Below are positions 16,853 through 25,932 of a stretch of 64,000 nt of DNA, piece after piece (position 1 is the first letter of the stretch; each line of letters starts with the position of its first letter). The stretch is from assembly GCA_030654695.1 (NCBI GenBank), contig JAURWY010000003.1, forward strand, positions 41,429 to 105,428. Direction: 5' to 3'. Source of the stretch: Polaromonas sp. Its GTDB lineage: Bacteria > Pseudomonadota > Gammaproteobacteria > Burkholderiales > Burkholderiaceae_C. The translations under genes were made by a program, and so were the position numbers. Below the pieces are notes generated by a model. That model saw only the letters and a program-made list of their open reading frames with translations, made no database searches and was not told where the DNA came from.

Positions 16853-18382
16853 ATGGATGAACTTAACTCGCTGTTCCAAGGGTTCGCGGTCGTGCTGACC
16901 CCGATGAACTTACTCTTGATGGTTGTCGGCATTGTCTTGGGCGTGCTGATTGGTGTGCTGCCCGGACTTGGGGGCGCCAACGGCGTCGCCATTTTGCTGC
17001 CGCTGACTTTCACGATGACGCCGACTTCGGCCATCATCATGCTGTCCTGCATCTACTGGGGCGCCCTGTTTGGCGGCGCCATCACCTCCATTTTGTTCAA
17101 CATACCGGGTGAACCCTGGTCTGTCGCAACCACCTTCGACGGCTACCCGATGGCACAGCAAGGACGAGCCGGAGAAGCGCTGACGGCAGCCTTCACCTCC
17201 TCCTTCATCGGTGCCTTTGTGGCGGTGGTGATGATCACCTTCATGGCCCCGTTGGTCGCTAAATTTGCGCTGCAGTTCGGCCCGCCAGAATTCTTCGCTG
17301 TCTACCTCCTGACGTTTTGCAGTTTTGTCGGCATGGGCAAGGGCTCGCCCTTCAAAATCTTGGCATCCATGACGATTGGTTTTGCGCTAGCGTCGGTCGG
17401 CATGGACACGGTCACCGGCCAGTTGCGCCTGACCTTTGGCTGGCTGGAGCTGATGCGCGGCTTTGACTTCCTGATCGCCGTGATTGGCTTGTTCGGTATT
17501 GGCGAGATTTTGTTGTCGATGGAAGAAGGCCTGGCCTTCTCCGGCAAACAAGCCAAGATCGACTCCAAGATTGTGCTGGCCACCTGGAAGAAGTTGCCCA
17601 AATACTGGATGACGTCGATCCGCAGTTCCTTGGTCGGTATCTGGATGGGCATCACGCCTGGCGGCGCAACGCCGGCCTCTTTCATGAGCTACGGCCTGGC
17701 CAAGAAAATGTCCAAGACCGGCAACAAGTTCGGCACCGGTGAAATCGAAGGCGTGATTGCCCCAGAAACAGCGGCACACGCCGCAGGCACCAGCGCCTTG
17801 CTGCCGATGCTGGCTCTGGGCATCCCAGGTTCGCCAACCGCCGCGGTGCTGTTGGGTGGCTTGTTGATCTGGGGCCTGCAACCCGGCCCACTGCTGTTCA
17901 CCGAACAGAAAGACTTTGTCTGGGGCCTGATTGCCAGCATGTACTTGGGCAACTTGGTTGGCTTGGTCGTGGTGCTGACAACCGTTCCGCTGTTCGCCTC
18001 GATTCTGCGCATTCCGTTTTCGATCATTGCGCCGGTCATCATCGTGATTTGTGCCATCGGCGCCTACACCGTTCACAACGCGATGCTGGACATCTGGTTC
18101 ATGCTGCTGTTCGGTATCGTCGGCTACTTGTTCAAGAAACTCGACTACCCGATTGCACCGCTGGTGCTGGCCCTGGTGCTGGGAGACAAAGCAGAAGACG
18201 CTTTCCGCCAGTCGATGCTGATTTCACAAGGTGATGTCGGCGTGATGTTCTCCAACTACTTGGTCGGCAGCATCACCGCCCTGGCCTTGATCCTGCTGTT
18301 CTGGCCAGTGATCTCCAAGGTACTGGACAAAATTCGCCCACCGAAGAAAGACGAATTCGAAGCGGATCGTCCGGTCGATTGA
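16853..18382 (+). CDS. tctA: Tripartite tricarboxylate transporter large membrane subunit TctA
   Basis: The ATG at 16,853 is chosen over an in-frame TTG 6 nt upstream. The 509-residue protein has about 12 membrane helices and the family's two conserved segments: GVLIGVLPGLGGANGVAILLP near residues 25-45, and PETAAHAAGTSALLPMLALGIPGSPTAAVLLGGL in the second half. It is the large subunit that carries substrate across the inner membrane, probably with protons or sodium. It closes the tctCBA operon, followed by a terminator at 18,418. Confidence 0.9.
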   Translation: MDELNSLFQGFAVVLTPMNLLLMVVGIVLGVLIGVLPGLGGANGVAILLPLTFTMTPTSAIIMLSCIYWGALFGGAITSILFNIPGEPWSVATTFDGYPMAQQGRAGEALTAAFTSSFIGAFVAVVMITFMAPLVAKFALQFGPPEFFAVYLLTFCSFVGMGKGSPFKILASMTIGFALASVGMDTVTGQLRLTFGWLELMRGFDFLIAVIGLFGIGEILLSMEEGLAFSGKQAKIDSKIVLATWKKLPKYWMTSIRSSLVGIWMGITPGGATPASFMSYGLAKKMSKTGNKFGTGEIEGVIAPETAAHAAGTSALLPMLALGIPGSPTAAVLLGGLLIWGLQPGPLLFTEQKDFVWGLIASMYLGNLVGLVVVLTTVPLFASILRIPFSIIAPVIIVICAIGAYTVHNAMLDIWFMLLFGIVGYLFKKLDYPIAPLVLALVLGDKAEDAFRQSMLISQGDVGVMFSNYLVGSITALALILLFWPVISKVLDKIRPPKKDEFEADRPVD

Positions 18383-18417
18383 TGAGATAAAAAAGATTCC
18401 CATCAAGAGGAAAAACA

Positions 18418-18448
18418 AGCCACCTCAGTCAAACGGGGTGGCTTTTTT
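18418..18448 (+). terminator. Rho-independent terminator between tctA and the convergent regulator gene
   Basis: AGCCACC at 18,418-18,424 pairs with GGTGGCT at 18,437-18,443 and is followed by a run of T. The convergent regulator gene ends inside this T run (TAA on the minus strand at 18,447-18,449). Confidence 0.8.
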
Positions 18449-19055
18449 ATATCTTGCCGCGCTGCTTCAGCCGACTCAGGGTTTCAGCAGAGAGGTTCAA
18501 GTAAGACGCCAGTTCTTTCTTGGGAATGCGTTCAAACAGTTCAGGGTGCTTGCGCACAAAGCGCTTGACGCGGCCCGGCGCATCTAGCAAGTGGAGCGTG
18601 ATGGTATGAGCCATGATTTCGCTCATCAACTCCATCACAGCGTATTCAAACGACTGCTTGAGATCGTGGTGACGCTCTAAAAAAGCCACCCAGTCTTCCA
18701 GCGGCAGTTTGGCCACCCTCACCTTGGTGACGCAAACGGTGCTGTACGGTGTTGGCGTCCCCAGGCGCCAGGCGGCGTAGCTGGTTTCCATGTCGCGCTC
18801 ATCCGTGAAGCGAAGAATCATCTCCTTGGCTTCCTGATTTGTCACTACCCGCTTGAGGATGCCTTCAAGGATGAAATATTGCTCCATTTCGTGCACCCCT
18901 TGAGCCAACAAAGAATCGCCTTTGTGACCATCAACGATGACCAAATGCGGTTCTAATTCGGCGCTTTGCGCAGGTGTCATCCCTTTTAAAACGGTGTTCT
19001 GCGCCAGTTGAACGCGAATGATGTTTCTATCGGGATGGTCGAAAACAGATGACAT
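18447..19055 (-). CDS. Crp/Fnr-family transcriptional regulator of the oxalate island
   Basis: A 202-residue protein with an N-terminal cyclic-nucleotide-binding-type beta-roll (GDSLLAQGVHEMEQYFILEGILKRV), a dimer helix and a C-terminal helix-turn-helix (KKELASYLNLSAETLSRLKQRG). The recognition helix has the ExxSR pattern that in FNR reads TTGA half-sites. Only one Cys is present and no N-terminal cysteine cluster, so it is not an oxygen-sensing FNR. It probably responds to a small ligand or to protein level. It is divergent from oxc, with a TTGAC-N4-ATCAA palindrome in the shared promoter region and another before tctC. Control of oxalate uptake and breakdown is inferred from site and position. 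Confidence 0.82.
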   Translation of the reverse strand: MSSVFDHPDRNIIRVQLAQNTVLKGMTPAQSAELEPHLVIVDGHKGDSLLAQGVHEMEQYFILEGILKRVVTNQEAKEMILRFTDERDMETSYAAWRLGTPTPYSTVCVTKVRVAKLPLEDWVAFLERHHDLKQSFEYAVMELMSEIMAHTITLHLLDAPGRVKRFVRKHPELFERIPKKELASYLNLSAETLSRLKQRGKI

Positions 19056-19117
19056 GGCTAGGTAGGTTTGGCAAGACGCGAATCTGACTCGCTCAGAGAT
19101 TCTAAATACGGCAAAAA

Positions 19118-19131
19118 TTGACCGCGATCAA
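19118..19131 (+). promoter_or_regulatory. FNR/CRP-type operator in the oxc promoter
   Basis: TTGACCGCGATCAA has near-perfect half-sites TTGAC and ATCAA separated by 4 bp. A TATGAT -10 box lies at 19,154-19,159. Taking a start near 19,166, the operator centre falls at about -41.5, the class II activator position of CRP/FNR proteins, and there is no good -35 box. This supports activation of oxc by the divergent regulator. Confidence 0.7.
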
Positions 19132-19259
19132 TGGCCGATTTGTGACCGTCTACTATGATAACCGGACAGTGCAATGTGGCTTACCCAAGTGCGTGCGAGT
19201 CACACTGTGCGGCGTTGTTAATTCACCTTCATCGAAGTCAAACGAAAAGAAATTTCCTC

Positions 19260-20972
19260 ATGACAAACGACACTCAATCACCGGAACAGACTGACGGATT
19301 TAACCTGGTCATCGACGCCCTGAAGCTCAACGACATCGACACGATCTTTGCCCTGCCCGGTATTCCCATCACCGACCTGACGCGCAAAGCGCAGGCGGCG
19401 GGCATTCGGATGATTTCTTTTCGCCACGAGCAGCACGCCGGCAACGCCGCCGCAGCGGCCGGCTTCTTGACGCAAAAACCAGGCATCTGCCTGACCGTCT
19501 CGGCTCCAGGTTTCCTGAACGGCCTGACCGCTCTGACCAACGCCACCACCAATTGCTTCCCGATGATCCTGATCAGCGGCTCCAGCGAGCGCGAAATCGT
19601 CGACCTGCAGCAAGGCGACTACGAAGAAATGGACCAACTGGCGATCGCCAAGCCGCTGTGTAAAGCGGCTTTTCGCGTGCTCCATGCTGAAGACATCGGC
19701 GTCGGCATCGCCCGCGCCATCCGCTCCGCGCTGTCTGGCCGTCCTGGCGGTGTCTACCTCGACCTGCCAGCCAAGCTCTTTTCGCAGACGATGGAAGCAG
19801 AAGCCGGCAAACGCTCACTGATCAAAGTGATTGACCCTGCTCCGCGCCAGATCCCAGCTGCCGACGCCGTCAAGCGTGCGCTTGATTTGCTCAAAGGCGC
19901 CAAGCGTCCGTTGATCGTTCTTGGCAAAGGCGCTGCCTATGCGCAGGCCGATGCAGACATCCGTGCCTTGGTCGAAAAGTCCGGCATTCCTTACCTGCCG
20001 ATGTCCATGGCGAAGGGCTTGTTGCCCGACACGCACGAACAGTCGGCAGCCGCCACCCGTTCGTACGTGCTAGCCGAAGCCGACGTCGTCATGCTGGTCG
20101 GCGCCCGCCTGAACTGGCTGCTGTCGCACGGCAAGGGCAAGACTTGGGGTACGCCATCGTCCACCCAGTTCATCCAAATCGACATCTCACCGACAGAAAT
20201 GGACAGCAACGTGCCCATCGCTGCACCGCTGGTGGGTGACATCGGTTCTTGCGTCTCAGCACTGCTGGGCGGCATGGGCTCAAACTGGGCCAAACCGCCG
20301 GCCGACTGGCTGCAGGCGATTGGTGAGCGCAAAGACAAAAACCTGGCCAAGATGGCCGCCACACTGGCGCTCAACCCCGCCATCATGAACTTCCACAGCG
20401 CACTGAATGTCGTGCGCAATGTGGTCAAGGCCAACCCAGAAGCTGTCGTCGTCAACGAAGGCGCCAACACCCTCGACTTCACCCGCAGCATTGTCGACAT
20501 GTACCTGCCGCGCAAGCGTCTGGACGTTGGCACTTGGGGCATCATGGGCATCGGCATGGGCTTTGCAGTGGCCGCCGCAGTGACCACCGGCAAGCCGGTG
20601 ATCGCCATCGAAGGTGACAGCGCCTTCGGTTTCAGCGGCATGGAAGTCGAAACCATCTGCCGCTACAACCTGCCAATTTGCATCGTTGTCTTCAACAACA
20701 ACGGCATTTACAAGGGCACCGACGTCAACCCACTGGGTACCGATGTGGCACCGACGGTGTTCGTCAAGAACGCCCGCTATGAAATGATGATGCAGGCCTT
20801 CGGCGGCGTCGGTGTTGTTGCCAACACACCCGCCGAACTGGCCAAGGCCATGGAAGAAGCCGTTGCCTCCGGCCGGCCGACCCTGATCAACGCCATCATC
20901 GATGAAACCGCTGGCACTGAAAGCGGCCGAATCACCAGTCTGAACCCGCAGACCGCTGCGAAGAAGAAGTAA
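19260..20972 (+). CDS. oxc: Oxalyl-CoA decarboxylase
   Basis: The start [21 protein letters not shown] is preferred over an ATG 105 nt upstream because the family begins there. The 570-residue enzyme has the N-terminal thiamine-diphosphate pyrimidine domain ([20 protein letters not shown], the catalytic Glu in [18 protein letters not shown]), a central domain and a C-terminal ThDP domain with [18 protein letters not shown] followed by NNNGIYKG, the metal-binding GDS-to-NN motif near residue 451. It converts oxalyl-CoA to formyl-CoA and CO2 in the cytoplasm. It is followed 25 bp later by frc, its partner enzyme, after a good AGGAG site. Confidence 0.93.
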   Translation: MTNDTQSPEQTDGFNLVIDALKLNDIDTIFALPGIPITDLTRKAQAAGIRMISFRHEQHAGNAAAAAGFLTQKPGICLTVSAPGFLNGLTALTNATTNCFPMILISGSSEREIVDLQQGDYEEMDQLAIAKPLCKAAFRVLHAEDIGVGIARAIRSALSGRPGGVYLDLPAKLFSQTMEAEAGKRSLIKVIDPAPRQIPAADAVKRALDLLKGAKRPLIVLGKGAAYAQADADIRALVEKSGIPYLPMSMAKGLLPDTHEQSAAATRSYVLAEADVVMLVGARLNWLLSHGKGKTWGTPSSTQFIQIDISPTEMDSNVPIAAPLVGDIGSCVSALLGGMGSNWAKPPADWLQAIGERKDKNLAKMAATLALNPAIMNFHSALNVVRNVVKANPEAVVVNEGANTLDFTRSIVDMYLPRKRLDVGTWGIMGIGMGFAVAAAVTTGKPVIAIEGDSAFGFSGMEVETICRYNLPICIVVFNNNGIYKGTDVNPLGTDVAPTVFVKNARYEMMMQAFGGVGVVANTPAELAKAMEEAVASGRPTLINAIIDETAGTESGRITSLNPQTAAKKK

Positions 20973-20997
20973 CCCATCCACATTTAGGAGAAATCAC

Positions 20998-22260
20998 ATG
21001 AGCAACAAACCCCTCAACGGCATCAAGATCATCGACTTCACCCACGTCCAAGCCGGTCCGGCCTGTACCCAAATGCTGGCTTGGTTCGGCGCAGACGTCA
21101 TCAAAGTTGAGCGCCCAGGCGCCGGCGATGTGACCCGTAGCCAACTGCGCGACATCCCTGATGTCGACGCGCTGTACTTCACGATGCTGAACAGCAACAA
21201 GCGTTCGCTGACCCTCGACACCAAAAAGCCAGAAGGCAAAGCGGTGCTGGAAAAGCTGATCCAAGAGTGCGACGTTTTGGTTGAAAACTTCGGCCCAGGC
21301 GCCCTCGACCGCATGGGTTTCACTTGGGAACGCATCCAAGAACTGAACCCAAAGATGATCTTGGCTTCGGTCAAGGGTTTCAGCGACGGCCACCACTACG
21401 AAGACTTGAAGGTCTACGAAAACGTGGCCCAGTGCGCTGGCGGCGCAGCCTCCACCACCGGCTGGTGGAAAGGTGAGCAGTCAGGCCCGATGATTTCTTC
21501 TGCCGCCTTGGGCGACAGCAACACCGGCATGCACTTGGCCATCGGTATTTTGACGGCCTACATCGGCCGCCAACAAACTGGCAAGGGCCAAAAAGTGGCA
21601 GTTGCCATGCAAGACGCTGTGCTGAACCTGTGCCGCGTCAAAATGCGCGACCAATTGCGCCTCGACAAACTCGGCTACCTGGAAGAATACCCACAGTACC
21701 CGCACGAGACTTTCTCTGACGTGGTGCCACGCGGCGGCAACGCCGGCGGTGGCGGCCAGCCCGGCTGGATCTTGAAGTGCAAAGGCTGGGAAACTGACCC
21801 GAACGCGTACATCTATTTCACGGTTCAGGGCCACGCTTGGGCCCCTATCTGCGACGCCATCGGCAAACCAGAGTGGAAGACCGATCCGCTGTACATGACA
21901 CCAAAAGCCCGCCAGCCGCACATCATGGATATCTTCGGCACCATCGAAGCTTGGTTGAAAGACAAGACTAAGTTTGAGGCTGTGGACATCCTGCGCAAGT
22001 TCGACATCCCTTGCGCACCGGTTCAGTCGATGAAAGAGTTGCTCAACGACCCATCGCTGCGTGCCAGCGGCTCCATCGTTGACGTGCCACACAAAGAGCG
22101 CGGCAGCTATGTCACGGTCGGCAGCCCGATCAAGTTCTCTGACCTCAAGCCAGAGATCACCGGTTCCCCTTTGCTGGGCGAGCACACCGACGAAGTGCTG
22201 GCAGAGCTCGGCTACACCAAGGACCAGATCGCTGCGATGCACACGGCTAACGCGGTTTAA
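20998..22260 (+). CDS. frc: Formyl-CoA:oxalate CoA-transferase
   Basis: A 420-residue class III CoA-transferase starting [20 protein letters not shown]. Visible family marks are [14 protein letters not shown] near residue 31, [24 protein letters not shown], the catalytic aspartate most likely in [12 protein letters not shown] (Asp173), and the mobile glycine loop [15 protein letters not shown]. It transfers CoA from formyl-CoA to oxalate, making oxalyl-CoA for the decarboxylase encoded just upstream and releasing formate. The canonical GGGGQ loop favours true Frc activity over the paralogue at 22,897. A strong hairpin terminator follows. Confidence 0.92.
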   Translation: MSNKPLNGIKIIDFTHVQAGPACTQMLAWFGADVIKVERPGAGDVTRSQLRDIPDVDALYFTMLNSNKRSLTLDTKKPEGKAVLEKLIQECDVLVENFGPGALDRMGFTWERIQELNPKMILASVKGFSDGHHYEDLKVYENVAQCAGGAASTTGWWKGEQSGPMISSAALGDSNTGMHLAIGILTAYIGRQQTGKGQKVAVAMQDAVLNLCRVKMRDQLRLDKLGYLEEYPQYPHETFSDVVPRGGNAGGGGQPGWILKCKGWETDPNAYIYFTVQGHAWAPICDAIGKPEWKTDPLYMTPKARQPHIMDIFGTIEAWLKDKTKFEAVDILRKFDIPCAPVQSMKELLNDPSLRASGSIVDVPHKERGSYVTVGSPIKFSDLKPEITGSPLLGEHTDEVLAELGYTKDQIAAMHTANAV

Positions 22261-22283
22261 GACCCTTTAGTCGCCTCGACTTG

Positions 22284-22320
22284 CAAAGACGGCGTTCACA
22301 TTGAACGCCGTCTTTGTTTG
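22284..22320 (+). terminator. Strong hairpin terminator after frc
   Basis: A 15-bp perfect stem (22,284-22,298 with 22,302-22,316) and a 3-nt loop, ending in a T-rich TTTGTTTG stretch. It separates oxc-frc from the PAS gene, so the downstream genes may depend on readthrough or their own promoter. Confidence 0.75.
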
Positions 22321-22363
22321 AGGATGCATTTTTAAGCTTTTCATCGGCACTCGAAATAGACCC

Positions 22364-22816
22364 ATGTCATCAACCACCGATTTAAAACAACTCGTCGAAG
22401 CGCTCGGCGACGCCATCGTGATCGCCGACGCCAGTGGCGCCATCACCTTGTGGAACCCGGCGGCAGAGCGGATCTTCGGCTTCACGGACAGCGAAGCCCT
22501 GGGCAAGTCGCTGGACATCATCACGCCGCAGCGCTTGCAACATCGCCATTGGGAGGGTTACCACAAGACCATGGCAACAGGCATCACCAAATACGGCAAC
22601 GATGTGCTGCGCGTTCCGGCGGTGCACAAAGATGGCCACAGTCTGTCGATCGCCTTCACCGTCGCCCTGCTGTATGCAGCAGACCAAAAAGTGTCGGCCA
22701 TTGTCGCGGTGATCCGCGACGAAACCAGCCGCTTTGAAGACGAACGCAACCTGAAAAAACGCATCACGGAGCTTGAAATGCAACTTGCAAAACCGACCAA
22801 GCCCTCGTCAACCTGA
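22364..22816 (+). CDS. Stand-alone PAS-domain protein
   Basis: A 150-residue single PAS domain: [30 protein letters not shown], then [38 protein letters not shown], then a short C-terminal coiled coil ([14 protein letters not shown]). No kinase, GGDEF or DNA-binding output domain is present, so it must act through a partner or as a small-molecule sensor. It sits between the two frc genes of the oxalate island, and a role in sensing oxalate metabolism or redox state is possible but unproven. Heme-type PAS ligation cannot be judged from the sequence alone. Confidence 0.8.
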   Translation: MSSTTDLKQLVEALGDAIVIADASGAITLWNPAAERIFGFTDSEALGKSLDIITPQRLQHRHWEGYHKTMATGITKYGNDVLRVPAVHKDGHSLSIAFTVALLYAADQKVSAIVAVIRDETSRFEDERNLKKRITELEMQLAKPTKPSST

Positions 22817-22896
22817 TCAAAAAGAAAACACAAGGCAGGGTGAATAATAGGGGCCGCTGCAAAGCACTCTATTTCAACTTCCCAGCAGGACTTTCC

Positions 22897-24144
22897 ATGA
22901 GCAAAGCGTTAGACGGCGTTCGCATCCTAGACTTCACCCACGTTCAATCCGGCCCGACCTGCACCCAGTTGCTGGCCTGGTTTGGTGCCGATGTGATCAA
23001 AGTAGAACGCGCCGGTGAAGGCGACGCTACGCGTGCCCAGCTGCGCGACATTCCCGGCGTCGACAGTCTCTACTTCACGATGCTGAACCACAACAAACGC
23101 TCCATCACGCTAGACACCAAAAAAGCCAAGGGTAAAAAGGTTCTGGATGACCTCATCAAGACCTGTGACGTGTTGGTGGAAAACTTCGCCCCAGGCGCCA
23201 TGGACCGCATGGGCATCACCTGGGAACATATCCAAGCGCTGAACCCGCGCATGATCGTCGCCTCGGTCAAAGGCTTTGGCCCCGGCCCGTACGAAGACTG
23301 CAAGGTCTATGAAAACGTCGCCCAATGCGCTGGCGGCTCAGCGTCCACCACCGGTTTTGACGACGGCCCACCGATGGTGACTGGCGCGCAAATCGGCGAC
23401 AGCGGCACCGGACTGCATCTGGCTCTGGGCATTGTCGCCGCGCTCTACCAGCGCAACACGACTGGTCGCGGGCAAAAAGTGCTGGCCCCCATGCAAGACG
23501 CCGTGCTGAACCTGTGCCGCGTCAAGCTGCGCGACCAGCAACGGCTGGAGCGCACCGGCACCATGCACGAGTATCCGCAGTACCCCGACAGCAAATTCGG
23601 CGAAGCCGTCCCGCGCGCCGGCAACGCCTCTGGCGGTGGCCAGCCCGGCTCTATTTTGAAATGCAAAGGTTGGGAAACCGACCCCAACGCCTACCTCTAC
23701 TTCATCACGCAAGCAGGCGTCTGGCCAGCAGTGTGCAAGGTGATCGGCGAAGAAGGCTGGATCACTGACGAAGCCTACGCCACGCCCGGCGCCCGGCTGC
23801 TGCACCTGAAACCCATCTTTGCCCGCATTGAGCAATGGACCATGACCAAGACCAAGTTCGAGGCGATGGACATTCTGAATAAACACGACATTCCATGCGG
23901 CCCTATTTTGTCGATGAAAGAGATCGCCGAAGAGCCCGCTCTGCGGGCCAGCGGCACCATCGTCGAAGTCGATCACCCGACACGCGGCAAGTACCTCACC
24001 GTTGGCAACCCCATCAAGCTGTCGGACAGCAGCACTGAAGTCACGCGCTCCCCGCTGTTGGGTGAGCACACGGACGAGGTGCTGACGCAGCTTGGTTACA
24101 CCGCAGATGAGATCTCCGAACTTCGCAGCGAACACGTCATCTAA
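22897..24144 (+). CDS. Formyl-CoA:oxalate CoA-transferase paralogue (class III CoA-transferase)
   Basis: The start is [19 protein letters not shown] (22,897), after an AGCAGGA site; an upstream in-frame ATG at 22,840 is rejected. The 415-residue protein is a close paralogue of the gene at 20,998, with [44 protein letters not shown] (probable catalytic Asp) and [15 protein letters not shown]. The glycine loop reads ASGGGQ in place of the canonical GGGGQ, which may alter kinetics or donor choice. It could be a second Frc or an acetyl-CoA/succinyl-CoA:oxalate transferase that primes the cycle. It is 47 bp upstream of the formate dehydrogenase genes. Confidence 0.85.
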   Translation: MSKALDGVRILDFTHVQSGPTCTQLLAWFGADVIKVERAGEGDATRAQLRDIPGVDSLYFTMLNHNKRSITLDTKKAKGKKVLDDLIKTCDVLVENFAPGAMDRMGITWEHIQALNPRMIVASVKGFGPGPYEDCKVYENVAQCAGGSASTTGFDDGPPMVTGAQIGDSGTGLHLALGIVAALYQRNTTGRGQKVLAPMQDAVLNLCRVKLRDQQRLERTGTMHEYPQYPDSKFGEAVPRAGNASGGGQPGSILKCKGWETDPNAYLYFITQAGVWPAVCKVIGEEGWITDEAYATPGARLLHLKPIFARIEQWTMTKTKFEAMDILNKHDIPCGPILSMKEIAEEPALRASGTIVEVDHPTRGKYLTVGNPIKLSDSSTEVTRSPLLGEHTDEVLTQLGYTADEISELRSEHVI

Positions 24145-24191
24145 AACTGTCGATCCTGACCACCACTCTGCACCGACCTACTCAAGCCCAT

Positions 24192-25889
24192 ATGAACTAT
24201 CCGATCATTCCTATCGCCGTCATTGAGGCCTCCACCAAGGAGCGCAAGCGCCAAGCCCCCAAGGGCCGACGCGTTGACCCAGCCGCGCTGGTAGAAGTGC
24301 AAGGTTTGCTCGGAACAGAGTCGCGTCAGGCCGATTTGTTGATTGAACACCTGCACAAAATTCAGGATCGTTTTGGACATTTGTCAGCCGCGCATCTGAC
24401 GGCGCTGGCGCAAGAAATGCGCATGCCGCAAACCGCCGTCTACGAAGTCGCGACCTTCTATCACCACTTCGACATCGTCAAAGAAGGCGAAGCTGCGCCT
24501 GCCGCGTTGACTGTGCGTGTCTGCGATGGTTTGTCTTGCGAGTTGGCCGGCGCCCAAGATCTGCTGGCCAAACTGCCCGCCTTGCTGGGCCGCGAGATAC
24601 GCGTCATTGCAGCCCCCTGCATTGGGCGCTGCGAACAAGCGCCAGCAGCGGTGGTCGGACAAAACCCGGTCCCACACGCCACCTGCGAGAGCATTGCAAG
24701 CGCCGTCGCGGCCAAAGCGGTGCAGCACGTCCCCAGTGGCTTCATTGACTTGGCTGAATACACCGCCAGCGGTGGTTACGAGTTGTTGGCGAAATGCATC
24801 TCGGGCGAGCGCGATGTCGAATCGGTCATCAAGACCATGGAAGACTCGGGCCTGCGCGGCTTGGGCGGCGCGGGTTTTCCGGCTGGTCGTAAATGGCGCA
24901 TTGTTCGGGCCGAAAAAGGCCCGCGCCTGATGGCGGTCAACATCGACGAAGGCGAGCCAGGCACCTTCAAAGACCGCACTTACTTGGAGCGTGACCCGCA
25001 CCGTTTTCTGGAAGGCATGTTGATTGCCGCATGGGCTGTCGGCATCGAAAAAATCTACGTTTACCTGCGCGACGAATACCACGGTTGCCGCCACATGCTG
25101 GAAGCCGAACTGGCCAAACTGCGACTCGCACCGCCGATGGCTAACATGCCCGAGATTGACTTGCGCCGAGGCGCTGGTGCCTACATTTGCGGCGAAGAAT
25201 CCGCCATGATCGAATCGATCGAAGGCAAACGCGGCATGCCCCGCCTGCGGCCACCCTATGTGGCGCAAGTCGGCTTGTTCGGTCGGCCGACGCTTGAGCA
25301 CAATTTTGAAACGCTGTTTTGGGTGCGTGACATCTTGACCAAAGGCGGCGACTGGTTTGCCTCGCATGGACGCCACGACCGCAAAGGACTTCGTTCGTTC
25401 TCGGTCTCTGGCCGCGTCAAAGAACCCGGCATGAAACTGGCACCCGCCGGCATCACGATTCAAGAACTGATCGACGAACACTGCGGCGGCATGCAAGATG
25501 GCCATGACTTCTACGCCTACTTGCCAGGCGGCGCATCAGGCGGTATTTTGCCGGCCAGCATGAACGCCATTCCGCTGGACTTCGACACGCTGCAACCCTA
25601 CGGCTGCTTCATCGGTTCAGCAGCGGTGATCGTGCTGTCTGACAAAGACACCGCCACCGACGCGGCCCGCAACATGATGCGTTTTTTCAAGCACGAGTCC
25701 TGCGGCCAGTGCACGCCTTGCCGCGTGGGCACCGCCAAGGCCGAGCACTTGATGGCGCAGCCCAAGTGGGACCTTGCCCTGCTGGCCGATTTGTCGCTGG
25801 TCATGCGCGATGCGTCCATCTGCGGACTCGGCCAAGCCGCACCGAACCCGATGGACTGCGTCATCAAATACTTTCCGCATGAGCTGTGA
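24192..25889 (+). CDS. NAD-dependent formate dehydrogenase, fused gamma-beta subunit (NuoE-NuoF type)
   Basis: A 565-residue fusion. Residues about 30-170 are a NuoE/FdsG-like thioredoxin-fold [2Fe-2S] domain (Cys pairs in RVCDGLSCELAG and APCIGRCEQAP). Residues about 200-565 are a NuoF/FdsB-like flavoprotein with LRGLGGAGFPAGRKW (NADH/FMN site), IDEGEPGTFKDRTYLERDPH and a [4Fe-4S] site in ESCGQCTPCRVGT plus SICGLGQ. It passes electrons from the catalytic subunit to NAD+. The two-domain fusion matches the heterodimeric FDH1-type enzyme more than the separate FdsG and FdsB proteins. It lies directly before the alpha-subunit gene. Confidence 0.9.
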   Translation: MNYPIIPIAVIEASTKERKRQAPKGRRVDPAALVEVQGLLGTESRQADLLIEHLHKIQDRFGHLSAAHLTALAQEMRMPQTAVYEVATFYHHFDIVKEGEAAPAALTVRVCDGLSCELAGAQDLLAKLPALLGREIRVIAAPCIGRCEQAPAAVVGQNPVPHATCESIASAVAAKAVQHVPSGFIDLAEYTASGGYELLAKCISGERDVESVIKTMEDSGLRGLGGAGFPAGRKWRIVRAEKGPRLMAVNIDEGEPGTFKDRTYLERDPHRFLEGMLIAAWAVGIEKIYVYLRDEYHGCRHMLEAELAKLRLAPPMANMPEIDLRRGAGAYICGEESAMIESIEGKRGMPRLRPPYVAQVGLFGRPTLEHNFETLFWVRDILTKGGDWFASHGRHDRKGLRSFSVSGRVKEPGMKLAPAGITIQELIDEHCGGMQDGHDFYAYLPGGASGGILPASMNAIPLDFDTLQPYGCFIGSAAVIVLSDKDTATDAARNMMRFFKHESCGQCTPCRVGTAKAEHLMAQPKWDLALLADLSLVMRDASICGLGQAAPNPMDCVIKYFPHEL

Positions 25890-25932
25890 ACCCGCGCTTG
25901 TTATTTTGCGTCGCCCGCTTTAAGGATCCATC

